DNA of 57,345 nt. It comes from Paludibacteraceae bacterium. GTDB taxonomy: Bacteria; Bacteroidota; Bacteroidia; Bacteroidales; Paludibacteraceae. Of the stretch, positions 44,135-51,060 are shown piece by piece. The position numbers were made by a program, and so were the translations under genes. The notes beneath the pieces are model-generated. The model had not been told where the DNA came from. It made no database searches and saw only the letters and a program-made list of their open reading frames with translations. Each line of letters begins with the position of its first letter. Positions within the stretch are counted from its first letter, which is position 1. Where the stretch lies: assembly GCA_016302585.1 (NCBI GenBank), contig JAEDNI010000003.1:1-57345 (forward strand), read 5' to 3'.

Positions 44135-44165
44135 CAAATTTACAACAAAAATTGCACATATGCAA
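44135..44165 (-). promoter_or_regulatory. promoter of mlaEF and downstream minus-strand genes
   Basis: On the minus strand TTG (44165-44163), 20 bases, TAAATTTG (44142-44135). The leader before mlaE is about 25 nt. A near-palindrome TTGCACATATGCAA covers the -33 region (44152-44165). Confidence 0.75.
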
Positions 44166-44233
44166 ACATTCGGGTGATTTTTTGTCCAATAAAATGAAAT
44201 TTTATGGATTAAATGGGCTTATGGGGCATTTAT

Positions 44234-44264
44234 TTGCACATGTCATTTTTTTGTTGTATCTTTG
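44234..44264 (+). promoter_or_regulatory. promoter driving the repeat-containing intergenic transcript
   Basis: TTG at 44234-44236, 20 bases, TATCTTTG at 44257-44264, followed by CACCCGC as at the tRNA promoter. The next reading frame starts only at 44517, so the predicted leader is about 250 nt and contains two sets of repeats. Confidence 0.7.
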
Positions 44265-44268
44265 CACC

Positions 44269-44343
44269 CGCAAATAATTTTGAAGGATTGAGCCAAAACA
44301 CCCAGCACTCGCAAATTTTGAAGGATTGAGCCAAAAACACCCA
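44269..44343 (+). repeat. 34-36-bp direct repeat, two copies
   Basis: Copy 1 at 44269-44304 and copy 2 at 44310-44343 share CGCAAAT, TTTTGAAGGATTGAGCC, a run of A and CACCCA; copy 1 has three extra bases after CGCAAAT and one A fewer. They begin at the predicted transcription start of the promoter at 44234. Confidence 0.85.
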
Positions 44344-44424
44344 CTGTCCGGAATCTGTATAAACCCAACCACCAACACCTTGACAATCATAGATAGAATA
44401 AGGCATGCATAGGAGTACTATTGG

Positions 44425-44468
44425 GTGATTATAGCGTGATTACTGCGTGATTATTGTGCGATTCGAAG
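44425..44468 (+). repeat. 11-bp tandem repeat
   Basis: Four units of 11 bases: GTGATTATAGC, GTGATTACTGC, GTGATTATTGT and the diverged GCGATTCGAAG. They lie about 50 bp before the start codon of the frameshifted gene. Between 44344 and 44424 nothing was recognised. Confidence 0.75.
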
Positions 44469-44516
44469 AGGAGGAGGAAGAGGTAAATTTGTTAAACAGC
44501 TGAAAATCAAATATTT

Positions 44517-44775
44517 ATGGCAAGAGAAAAACTTTCCGCGGGTATTGAGGAAGTCAATGGAGCTACCTCTCCCGGACATATCCATCGCGTCAAACGCTTT
44601 CGCGATGCACGGGGACGTATCATTGGCGTCGGAGTACAAGAAACATATAACGTCAAGCACCCTCGTAACTGGAAAAAGAAACCTGCCGAATGGTACCAAG
44701 AAGCGCTACATACGTTTCGATGCCTTTGTACGTACCATGATCATGCAGGAACTCAAAGCCAATCAACGAAAATAG
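44517..44775 (+). pseudogene. frameshifted small basic protein gene
   Basis: The first frame starts MAREKLSAGIEEVNGATSPG and continues KHPRNWKKKPAEWYQ, then turns into unlikely sequence (LHTFRCLCTYHDHAG). The +1 frame takes over near 44695-44706 with KKRYIRFDAFVRTMIMQELK and ends at 44775. Joined, they give a sensible basic protein of about 85 residues. The opening phrase resembles small Bacteroidales proteins I recall, but this is unverified. A one-base insertion or deletion, a sequencing error, or a programmed shift could explain it. A purine-rich GAGGAGGAGG stretch lies about 40 bp upstream. Confidence 0.6.
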
Positions 44776-44794
44776 CGTTTTTTTGCTAAAAATC

Positions 44795-44825
44795 TTGCAA
44801 ATTTGAAAAATTTGTAGTAATTTTG
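44795..44825 (+). promoter_or_regulatory. promoter of the thiL-kdsC-ispD-GT-kdsD run
   Basis: TTG at 44795-44797, 20 bases, TAATTTTG at 44818-44825. The ATG of thiL is at 44850, so the leader is about 20 nt. Confidence 0.72.
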
Positions 44826-44849
44826 TGCCCGATTTTATTTTGGCGTATT

Positions 44850-45902
44850 ATGGCGAAAACAGAAATAGCTTCATTGGGTGAGTTCGGACTCATCAAAGAA
44901 CTGACCAAAGACATTAAACCCGTGCAGCCTTCCACGATCAAAGGAGTAGGTGATGATTGCGCGGTAATCAAGGCCTACTCCCAACCCCTTCCTAAAGGAA
45001 AGGGAGAACAGCCGCTGACCTTGATGACAACGGATATGTTGCTGGAGGGTATTCATTTTAATTTGGAATATGTGCCGCTGAAACACTTGGGGTACAAGGC
45101 TGCGGTGGTTAATTTCTCGGATATCTATGCGATGAACGGTACACCGACTCAGATTACAGTGAGTCTGGGTATTAGTAAACGTTTCTCGGTAGAGGACATA
45201 GAGGCATTGTACGCGGGCGTGCGCTTGGCGTGCGAGCGTTATGGTGTGGATATCGTAGGTGGCGACACCTGTGCTTCCATGACCGGCCTGACCATCAGTA
45301 TCACTTGTCTGGGGGTGGCCAAAGAGAAAGATATCGTCTATCGCAACGGCGCAAAACTGAACGACCTGATCTGTGTGTCCGGCAACCTTGGTACGGCTTA
45401 TATGGGTTTGCAGTTGCTGGAGCGCGAGCGAATGGCGAATGCCGAACAACCGGATTTCGCGGGTAAGGAATACTTGTTGGAGCGTCAATTGAAACCCGAA
45501 GCGAGACGCGATATCTTGGAGGCGCTGCGCAAGGCGGGTGTGAAGCCGACCGCGATGATGGACGTGAGTGACGGACTATCGTCCGAGTTGATGCATATCT
45601 GTTCGCAGAGCGGCGTGGGCTGCTGCATCTACGAAGACAAACTGCCGATCGACTTTGAGGCAGCAGCCTTGGCGGAGGAGATGAACCTGAATATCGTCAC
45701 CTGTGCGCTGAATGGCGGTGAGGACTATGAACTGCTCTTCACCTGTTCGCTCGATGACTACGAGAAACTCATCCCCATTGAGGACCTCTATATCATCGGC
45801 CATATCACCAAACCCGAGTACGGTTGTAATCTCATCGGCAGAAACGGAGAAGAACTTGCCCTCAAAGCACAAGGCTGGAATGCTTTTGAACATGACAAAT
45901 AA
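44850..45902 (+). CDS. thiL: thiamine-monophosphate kinase
   Basis: This 350-residue enzyme phosphorylates thiamine monophosphate to the active cofactor. Signatures: SLGEFGLIKELTKD, GVGDDCAVI (about residues 30-38), TTDMLLEGIHFNLEY, VNFSDIYAMNGTPTQITVSL, VGGDTCAS, DVSDGLSSELMHI and NGGEDYELLF. Between GDDCAVI and TTDMLLEG it carries about ten extra residues (YSQPLPKGKGEQP) encoded by a short palindrome. The start at 44850 was chosen over an in-frame GTG at 44823, which lies in the promoter. Confidence 0.93.
   Translation: MAKTEIASLGEFGLIKELTKDIKPVQPSTIKGVGDDCAVIKAYSQPLPKGKGEQPLTLMTTDMLLEGIHFNLEYVPLKHLGYKAAVVNFSDIYAMNGTPTQITVSLGISKRFSVEDIEALYAGVRLACERYGVDIVGGDTCASMTGLTISITCLGVAKEKDIVYRNGAKLNDLICVSGNLGTAYMGLQLLERERMANAEQPDFAGKEYLLERQLKPEARRDILEALRKAGVKPTAMMDVSDGLSSELMHICSQSGVGCCIYEDKLPIDFEAAALAEEMNLNIVTCALNGGEDYELLFTCSLDDYEKLIPIEDLYIIGHITKPEYGCNLIGRNGEELALKAQGWNAFEHDK
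44985..45004 (+). repeat. palindromic insertion inside thiL
   Basis: CCCCTTCC, a TAAA loop and GGAAAGGG form a nearly perfect hairpin in frame in thiL, at the place where the protein has extra residues. A related palindrome interrupts kdsD at 49021-49051. Confidence 0.7.
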
Positions 45903-46425
45903 TAAATCACAAATCACAAATCACAAATCGTCGGTCAAATTGTTTTTGACCGACGTTGATGGCTGCCTGACCGAAGGCGGCATGTTCTACACCGCCAAAG
46001 GCGAAGTGATGAAGCGCTTCTGCGTCTATGACGGAATGGGCATGGTGTGCCTCCAGCAAGCAGGCATTCCCTGTGGTATCTTAACCTCAGAGAACTCTCT
46101 CATTGTCAAAGCGCGCGCGGAGAAACTCAAACTGCAATACCTCTATCTCGGCGTAGGCAGTCGTGTGAACCCTAAAAGCCTTTCCAAACTGCAGGCTGCA
46201 CAAGAGATATGTGACCAACTCGGTATCACGCTTGCGGACGTTTGCTACGTAGGCGACGACATCAACGATGTCGAACTGCTCAGCGCCGTTGGTCATCCTT
46301 GCTGTCCGCCGAACGCCCGTCCCGAAGTGTTGGCCGTCAAAGGTATTCATGTGCTCAAGACCCCGGGCGGACAAGGAGCCATACGAGAATTGACAGATGC
46401 AATTCTTGCGAATATGAGATTTTAG
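45892..46425 (+). CDS. kdsC: KdsC-like HAD phosphatase
   Basis: This 177-residue HAD enzyme should release phosphate from Kdo-8-phosphate. The motifs KLFLTDVDGCLTEGG (about residues 16-30), CGILTSENS, ARAEKLKLQYLYLGVG and CYVGDDINDVELL match KdsC. The ATG at 45892 lies in the last codons of thiL (11-bp overlap). The first 14 or so residues (TNNKSQITNHKSS) are encoded by a heptamer repeat, so the core really begins at VKLFLTD. Its partner kdsD is three genes downstream. Confidence 0.88.
   Translation: MTNNKSQITNHKSSVKLFLTDVDGCLTEGGMFYTAKGEVMKRFCVYDGMGMVCLQQAGIPCGILTSENSLIVKARAEKLKLQYLYLGVGSRVNPKSLSKLQAAQEICDQLGITLADVCYVGDDINDVELLSAVGHPCCPPNARPEVLAVKGIHVLKTPGGQGAIRELTDAILANMRF
45904..45924 (+). 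repeat. heptamer repeat at the thiL-kdsC junction
   Basis: Three exact AAATCAC units followed by AAATCG. They start right after the thiL stop and encode the N-terminal residues of KdsC. Confidence 0.88.
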
Positions 46426-46446
46426 ATTTTATATTTTAGATTTGAA
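46419..46446 (+). repeat. heptamer repeat at the kdsC-ispD junction
   Basis: Four 7-base units (ATTTTAG, ATTTTAT, ATTTTAG, ATTTGAA). The first contains the TAG stop of kdsC and the last the TTG start of ispD. Confidence 0.88.
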
Positions 46447-47155
46447 AAATATAGCCTTCATATTAGCCGGAGGAACGGGAAGCAGAGTAGGCGGTGACAC
46501 GCCGAAGCAGTTCCTGCCCTTAGCAGACGGTCGCACGGTGCTCGAGCACTCTGTTGATGCGTTTGAACAGTCGCATTTCATTACGGAGATAACGATTGTC
46601 ATGCATCCCGATTGGATGGACGAAGCGCAGGCAATTGTGGCACGAAACGATTGGCGCAAGGTCAAGCATGTGATTCCCGGTGGACGTGAACGTTGGGAGA
46701 GCTCGTGGAATGCGATTAACTTGTACCTGAAGGAGGATAAGAAAGACCCAGATACGTTCTATTGGTTCCATGACGCGGCGCGTCCGTTCGTTTCGCAGGA
46801 AATATTAGATCGCGTAGGTAATGCGTTGAAGACGCACCGTGCGGTGACGGTCGCAGTACCGGTAACGGATACGCTGTATAAAGTTGAGAGTTTAGAGTTG
46901 AGTGTTGAGGGAAATTTAAAAGTGGAGAGTATTCCTTCGCGTAGCGAATATATGCGGGCACAAACACCGCAGGCGTTCCATTATCTGGTCATCGGACCGG
47001 CCTACATGCGTGCGATTGAGAAAGGAAACATACAGACGACCGATGATGTCGGTATTCTGCTCGCCTATAACCCTGACGAGTCGGTGTTTGTGGTAGAAGG
47101 CGAAGAAGCAAACAAGAAAATAACGTACCAAGAGGACTTGGAAGGTAATAGGTAA
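46442..47155 (+). CDS. ispD: 2-C-methyl-D-erythritol 4-phosphate cytidylyltransferase (IspD family)
   Basis: This 237-residue cytidylyltransferase has FILAGGTGSRVGGDTPKQF at the N-terminus, GGRERWESSWNAI, FHDAARPFVS (about residues 107-116), VTVAVPVTDTLYKV, RAQTPQAFHY and KITYQEDL. The likely reaction is CTP plus methylerythritol phosphate in isoprenoid synthesis; a pentitol-phosphate cytidylyltransferase is the alternative. Residues about 147-163 (VESLELSVEGNLKVES) are encoded by heptamer repeats and look inserted before IPSRSEYMRAQ. The start is TTG at 46442 inside another repeat. Confidence 0.87.
   Translation: MKNIAFILAGGTGSRVGGDTPKQFLPLADGRTVLEHSVDAFEQSHFITEITIVMHPDWMDEAQAIVARNDWRKVKHVIPGGRERWESSWNAINLYLKEDKKDPDTFYWFHDAARPFVSQEILDRVGNALKTHRAVTVAVPVTDTLYKVESLELSVEGNLKVESIPSRSEYMRAQTPQAFHYLVIGPAYMRAIEKGNIQTTDDVGILLAYNPDESVFVVEGEEANKKITYQEDLEGNR
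46882..46909 (+). repeat. heptamer repeat inside ispD
   Basis: Four 7-base units (AGTTGAG, AGTTTAG, AGTTGAG, TGTTGAG) within the coding sequence, continuing less regularly to about 46931. The reading frame stays open through them. Confidence 0.83.
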
Positions 47156-47170
47156 GAAGTAAGAGTAATG
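47143..47170 (+). repeat. heptamer-like repeat at the ispD-glycosyltransferase junction
   Basis: Degenerate 7-base units (AGGTAAT, AGGTAAG, AAGTAAG, AGTAATG) that contain the TAA stop of ispD and the ATG start of the next gene. Confidence 0.7.
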
Positions 47171-48307
47171 AAGGTGATTATTTTAGGCACAGCATGGCCG
47201 TACAGAGGCGGACTCGCGACGTTCAATGAACGCCTCGCAAGGCAGTTTGTGTCCGAAGGACACGAGGTCAAACTGTACACCTTCACGCTCCAGTATCCTT
47301 CTTTTCTTTTCCCCGGTAAGACGCAATATACCAACGAACCCGCACCGGCCGACTTGACGATTCGTCGCGTCCTTAACTCCTGCAATCCCATTAACTGGTT
47401 GCGCGTAGGACACGCTATCCGCAAAGCTGCACCGGACATGCTTATCTGCTGCTATTGGATGTCCTTCTTTGCGCCGGCTTTCGGACTTGTCTCACGCATC
47501 GCTCGCCGTAACGAGCGCACGCGTTGCATAGCACTCGTGCATAATATGATTCCGCACGAACCAAACATACTCGACAAACTCTTTGCGCCCTATTTTGTAG
47601 CATCCCAAGACGGCTTTGTCGCTTTGAGCGAGAGTGTAGTTGGTGATATAGAGAAAGTCGAGAGTCAAACGTCGAGAGTAAAAAGACCCAAGACATTCTC
47701 GCCGCACCCGATATATGACCATTACGGCGAACGGATGAGTAAAAACGAGGCATGCAAGGCCTTGAACTTACCGGCCGATAAGAACTACATGCTCTTCTTC
47801 GGACTCGTTCGTGCGTACAAAGGTTTAGACCTTCTATTAGGTGCCTTCGGATGCGTCAAAGATCAATTGCCGAACCTCCAACTGATCATCGCCGGTGAGT
47901 TCTATGAAGATGAAGACAAATACCGTGCGCAGATAGCGCAGTTAGGACTTGCCGATCGTGTGATCATTCGCAATGAGTTCATTCCGGATGGTGACTTGCG
48001 CAAGTATTTTGGCGCAGCAGACCTTATCGTTCAGCCCTATAAAACCGCCACTCAAAGCGGTGTGACACAAGTGGCATTCCATTTCGAAAAACCGATGTTG
48101 GTAACGAATGTCGGCGGACTTGGAGAAATCGTACATGACCACCAAATGGGCTATGCATGTGAGCCGACAGCAGAGGCAATTGCAAATGATGTGTCGGATT
48201 ATTTTACCAATAACCGGCAAGAGGCTTATACATCTTACCTCCAAAAGGAAAAGACCAAATACACATGGTCAAAAATGACGGAGGCGTTTATAAAGATACT
48301 GAAATAA
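47168..48307 (+). CDS. glycosyltransferase family 4
   Basis: This 379-residue GT-B enzyme has the N-terminal GTAWPYRGGLATFNERLA and the C-terminal donor-binding half: FFGLVRAYKGLDLLLGAF (about residues 205-222), VIIRNEFIPDGDLRKYFGAADLI, YKTATQSGVTQVAFHF and VTNVGGLGEIVHD. The sugar and acceptor are unknown. Residues about 163-172 (KVESQTSRVK) come from an in-frame heptamer repeat. It overlaps kdsD by one base (TAATG). The flanking Kdo genes suggest an envelope glycan target. Confidence 0.87.
   Translation: MKVIILGTAWPYRGGLATFNERLARQFVSEGHEVKLYTFTLQYPSFLFPGKTQYTNEPAPADLTIRRVLNSCNPINWLRVGHAIRKAAPDMLICCYWMSFFAPAFGLVSRIARRNERTRCIALVHNMIPHEPNILDKLFAPYFVASQDGFVALSESVVGDIEKVESQTSRVKRPKTFSPHPIYDHYGERMSKNEACKALNLPADKNYMLFFGLVRAYKGLDLLLGAFGCVKDQLPNLQLIIAGEFYEDEDKYRAQIAQLGLADRVIIRNEFIPDGDLRKYFGAADLIVQPYKTATQSGVTQVAFHFEKPMLVTNVGGLGEIVHDHQMGYACEPTAEAIANDVSDYFTNNRQEAYTSYLQKEKTKYTWSKMTEAFIKILK
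47656..47683 (+). repeat. heptamer repeat inside the glycosyltransferase gene
   Basis: Four 7-base units (AGTCGAG, AGTCAAA, CGTCGAG, AGTAAAA) in frame within the coding sequence, between the two halves of the protein. Confidence 0.78.
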
Positions 48308-49314
48308 TGGAAAAAGAAACAATTATAGCAAGAGCTACGGAGTGCTTGGAGCAAGAAGCTACGGCAATCCGAGCTTTGGTGTCTCGGCTGGATGAGTCGT
48401 TTGTGCAAGCGGTTCAGGCCATACGTGACTGCCAAGGAAAGATAGTAGTGACAGGTGTCGGTAAGTCCGGTCATATCGGTTCAAAGATAGCCGCTACTTT
48501 GGCCTCTACCGGAACACCTGCGTTCTTCCTTAACCCGCTGGACGCCTATCATGGCGACCTGGGTATGTTAGGTGAAAACGACCTGGTGATGGCGATCTCT
48601 TATTCGGGAGCAACGGAAGAACTGTTGCGGTTCTTACCGCTCATTCAGGCGAAGAAGATTCCTATCATCGGTGTCTCCGGAAATCCGGACAGCCTGTTGG
48701 CGCGCTATTCCGATATTCATTTGAATATCCGGGTAGAGCGTGAGGCGGATCCTCTCAATCTCATTCCTACGGCTTCTACGACCGCTACGCTGGCTTTAGG
48801 CGATGCCTTGGCTTGCGCGCTGATGGAGGCGAAGCGTTTTCAGCCGACCGATTTCGCTAAATTGCACCCAGGCGGAGACCTTGGACGCAAGCTGTTGGCG
48901 AAGGTGGAAGACGTGATGTTTACCGAGAACCTGCCGTTCGTGACGCCGGAAATGCCGCTGAGTGAGGCGATTGAGATAGTGACCAAAGGTACGTTGGGAA
49001 TAGGAATAGTAGTGGATAACCCCTCTCCGGCTCTCCCCTTAAGGGAGAGGGAAAAGAGTTTGGTGGGTATCATAACTGATGGGGATATACGCCGTGCTAT
49101 GCAGCGTTTAGGAGCAGAGTTCTTTGGTACGCAGGTGAGCGAGATCATGTCTTGTAGTCCGAAAACTATCGGCAAAGAGGCGAAGATAGTTGAAGCAGGC
49201 GAGACGATGAATCATTACTCGATTCACTCCCTCATCGTGCTGGACGATGCCTCCCGTGTATGCGGCGTCATCGACTCCTTCTCCTGCCTCCCCGGCACGA
49301 GGTTTTACCATTGA
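48307..49314 (+). CDS. kdsD: D-arabinose 5-phosphate isomerase (KdsD/KpsF family)
   Basis: This 335-residue enzyme makes arabinose 5-phosphate, the first precursor of Kdo. The SIS domain carries VVTGVGKSGHIGSKIAATLA (about residues 41-60), NPLDAYHGDLGM, ISYSGATEELL and TASTTATLALGDALA. Two CBS motifs follow (EDVMFTENLPFV, VGIITDGDIRRAMQRLG). In the first CBS region about 14 residues (PSPALPLREREKS) encoded by a palindrome look inserted. The last dozen residues (SFSCLPGTRFYH) do not resemble the usual GVIHxHDLLRAG ending, so the 3' end may be altered by a small frameshift. Confidence 0.9.
   Translation: MEKETIIARATECLEQEATAIRALVSRLDESFVQAVQAIRDCQGKIVVTGVGKSGHIGSKIAATLASTGTPAFFLNPLDAYHGDLGMLGENDLVMAISYSGATEELLRFLPLIQAKKIPIIGVSGNPDSLLARYSDIHLNIRVEREADPLNLIPTASTTATLALGDALACALMEAKRFQPTDFAKLHPGGDLGRKLLAKVEDVMFTENLPFVTPEMPLSEAIEIVTKGTLGIGIVVDNPSPALPLREREKSLVGIITDGDIRRAMQRLGAEFFGTQVSEIMSCSPKTIGKEAKIVEAGETMNHYSIHSLIVLDDASRVCGVIDSFSCLPGTRFYH
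49021..49051 (+). repeat. palindromic insertion inside kdsD
   Basis: CTCTCCC (49031-49037) and GGGAGAG (49043-49049) flank a short loop, with CCCTTAAGGG at the centre (49036-49045). It continues left as CCCTCTCC. The reading frame stays open and adds about 14 residues. Confidence 0.72.
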
Positions 49315-49423
49315 GATAGTTAGGGAATAGATAGCAGATACCCTCGGCAATGGTTAACGGATGACTAAGAATATCTAAGAATGACTAACGGTCGCGTTTT
49401 GAACATAGCGTTCGAAAAAATGA

Positions 49424-49514
49424 CATGAGACAGTTGAGACAATTGAGATAGTTGTAAGACCCACAAAATGAGCAAATTAAAGAAAAGTATCTCAAGAGTC
49501 TCAAAAATCTCATG
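49424..49514 (+). repeat. inverted repeat built from 9-bp units, element 1
   Basis: The left arm has three direct 9-base units (TGAGACAGT, TGAGACAAT, TGAGATAGT; 49426-49452). The right arm has three inverted ones (AGTATCTCA, AGAGTCTCA, AAAATCTCA; 49486-49512). The arms can pair into a long imperfect hairpin with a loop of about 33 nt. It lies in the 372-bp gap 49315-49686. Before it, 49315-49423 holds only loosely repeated GACTAAGAATATCTAAGA-type sequence. Confidence 0.8.
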
Positions 49515-49527
49515 CAAAAAAAAGAAA

Positions 49528-49612
49528 TGTCAGTATTGACAGTTTTGTTAGTTTGTAGGGCGCGAAGGCTGATAAAATCAGGAAACTGACAATAATGACA
49601 AAACTGACAAAA
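49528..49612 (+). repeat. inverted repeat built from 9-bp units, element 2
   Basis: The left arm has TGTCAGTAT, TGACAGTTT and TGTTAGTTT (49528-49554). The right arm has AAACTGACA, ATAATGACA and AAACTGACA (49583-49609). The arms are complementary overall with a loop of about 26-28 nt. It lies 13 bp after element 1 and about 75 bp before the CDP-ribitol synthase start. No canonical TTG-N20-TAnnTTTG promoter was found in this gap. Confidence 0.8.
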
Positions 49613-49686
49613 CAAATTTTTATAAGCCTGCATAGGATGTAGGGGGAAAGGAAAAAGATAGAAGAAAAACACATATAAGTAGAGAT

Positions 49687-51060
49687 ATGAGTAGAAATAT
49701 TGCAGTCATATTAGCAGGCGGAAGCGGGTCGCGTTTTGGACGTGATTTGCCGAAACAGTTTCTGAAAGTCGCTGGAAAGAAAGTAATTGAGCACACGATT
49801 GATGTGTTTGAGCACAATGCGCTTATTGATGAGATTGCAGTAGTGACGCGACCTGAGTTTATTGCTGATCTTGAGCAAATGACGTTGAATAACCATTATG
49901 CGAAAGTGCGCAAGATACTTGTCGGTGGGAAAGAGCGTTATCATTCTAGTTTGTCGGCTATTAATGCTTATACGAATGACAGTGATAATTTAATTTTTCA
50001 TGATGCCGTTCGTCCGCTGGTAAATGATCGTATTGTTAACGAGTGTATCGAAGCGTTGAAGCACTATGATGCGGTAGACGTGGCTATTCCGGTGGCAGAT
50101 ACTATTATTCAGGTAGATGATAAGGATTGTATCAGCGCTATTCCGACGCGTTCATTATTGCGCAGCGGTCAAACACCGCAATGTTTCAAACGAGGTGTGA
50201 TTGATAAAGCTTATCAGATTGCATTACAGGACCCGAATTTCGTAACAACGGATGACTGTGGCGTGGTACGAAAATATCTGCCGGACACGCCTGTATATGT
50301 AGTGAAGGGTGAGGTCTTTAACATGAAGATCACCTATAAAGAAGATTTGTTCTTGGTGGATAAGTTGTTTCAATTAAAGAGCCAAGAAGGTAGTCAAGAG
50401 GCACTATCCGAGACCACCAAGGAGAACTTGAGCGGAAAGGTGCTTGTGGTGTTTGGTGGCAGTTACGGAATAGGTGCTGATGTGGCTAAACTTGCCAAAG
50501 AACAAGGGGCGAAGGTATATTGCTTCAGTCGGTCCCTGAATAAGGTGGATGTGAGCAATATGGCACAAGTAGAAACCGCTTTAAAACAAGTCTTTGAGGC
50601 AGAAGGAGCGATTCATTATGTTGTAAATACAGCGGGCATATTGGTGAAAGAATCGCTGGCAGCTATGGAATATGAGCGAATTGCCAATTCGGTGAATGTG
50701 AATGTATTAGGCATCATTAATGTAGCGAAGGCATCGTATCCGTATTTGAGTCAAACGCAGGGTTCGCTCCTCGCTTATACAAGTAGCAGTTATACGCGCG
50801 GAAGGATGATGTACAGCGTTTATTCAGCCACCAAAGCGGCGGTAGTGAACTTAGTGCAAGCGTTGGCAGAAGAATGGTCTAACGACAAGATACGTGTTAA
50901 CTGTATAAATCCGGAGCGCACTAAAACACCGATGCGTGTATCTAATTTCGGCAATGAACCGGAAGATACGCTGTTGAAATCAGAGACCGTTGCTGTTGCT
51001 TCGTTAAATGCAATCACTTCCGATTTTACAGGAGAGGTAATTGATGTCAAACGTCAGTGA
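49687..51060 (+). CDS. bifunctional ribulose-5-phosphate reductase/CDP-ribitol pyrophosphorylase
   Basis: This 457-residue protein joins two domains. Residues 1 to about 235 are an IspD/TarI-type cytidylyltransferase: VILAGGSGSRFGRDLPKQF, GGKERYHSSLSAI, FHDAVRPLVN, RSGQTPQCFKRG and KITYKEDLFLVD. Residues about 248-457 are a short-chain dehydrogenase: VVFGGSYGIGADVAKLAK for NADPH, VVNTAGILVKESL, SSSYTRGRMMYSVYSATKAA with the Tyr-Lys pair, and INPERTKTPMR. The same domain order and very similar signatures are known in Bcs1/Acs1 of Haemophilus influenzae type b and a capsules. It would reduce ribulose 5-phosphate and make CDP-ribitol. The next gene is a polyol-phosphate transferase, overlapping by 17 bp. 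Confidence 0.88.
   Translation: MSRNIAVILAGGSGSRFGRDLPKQFLKVAGKKVIEHTIDVFEHNALIDEIAVVTRPEFIADLEQMTLNNHYAKVRKILVGGKERYHSSLSAINAYTNDSDNLIFHDAVRPLVNDRIVNECIEALKHYDAVDVAIPVADTIIQVDDKDCISAIPTRSLLRSGQTPQCFKRGVIDKAYQIALQDPNFVTTDDCGVVRKYLPDTPVYVVKGEVFNMKITYKEDLFLVDKLFQLKSQEGSQEALSETTKENLSGKVLVVFGGSYGIGADVAKLAKEQGAKVYCFSRSLNKVDVSNMAQVETALKQVFEAEGAIHYVVNTAGILVKESLAAMEYERIANSVNVNVLGIINVAKASYPYLSQTQGSLLAYTSSSYTRGRMMYSVYSATKAAVVNLVQALAEEWSNDKIRVNCINPERTKTPMRVSNFGNEPEDTLLKSETVAVASLNAITSDFTGEVIDVKRQ

Noticed and set aside
44202..44390. Minus-strand frame of 62 residues across the direct repeats
   Set aside because: It is made of the repeat sequence itself and crosses a good plus-strand promoter.
46442..47155. 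A KdsB (CMP-Kdo synthetase) call because of nearby kdsC and kdsD
   Set aside because: The sequence has the IspD-type AGGTGSR and HDAARPFV motifs, not KdsB motifs.
49424..49612. CRISPR-like array
   Set aside because: Units are 9 bp, degenerate, without spacers of constant length, and no cas gene is present.
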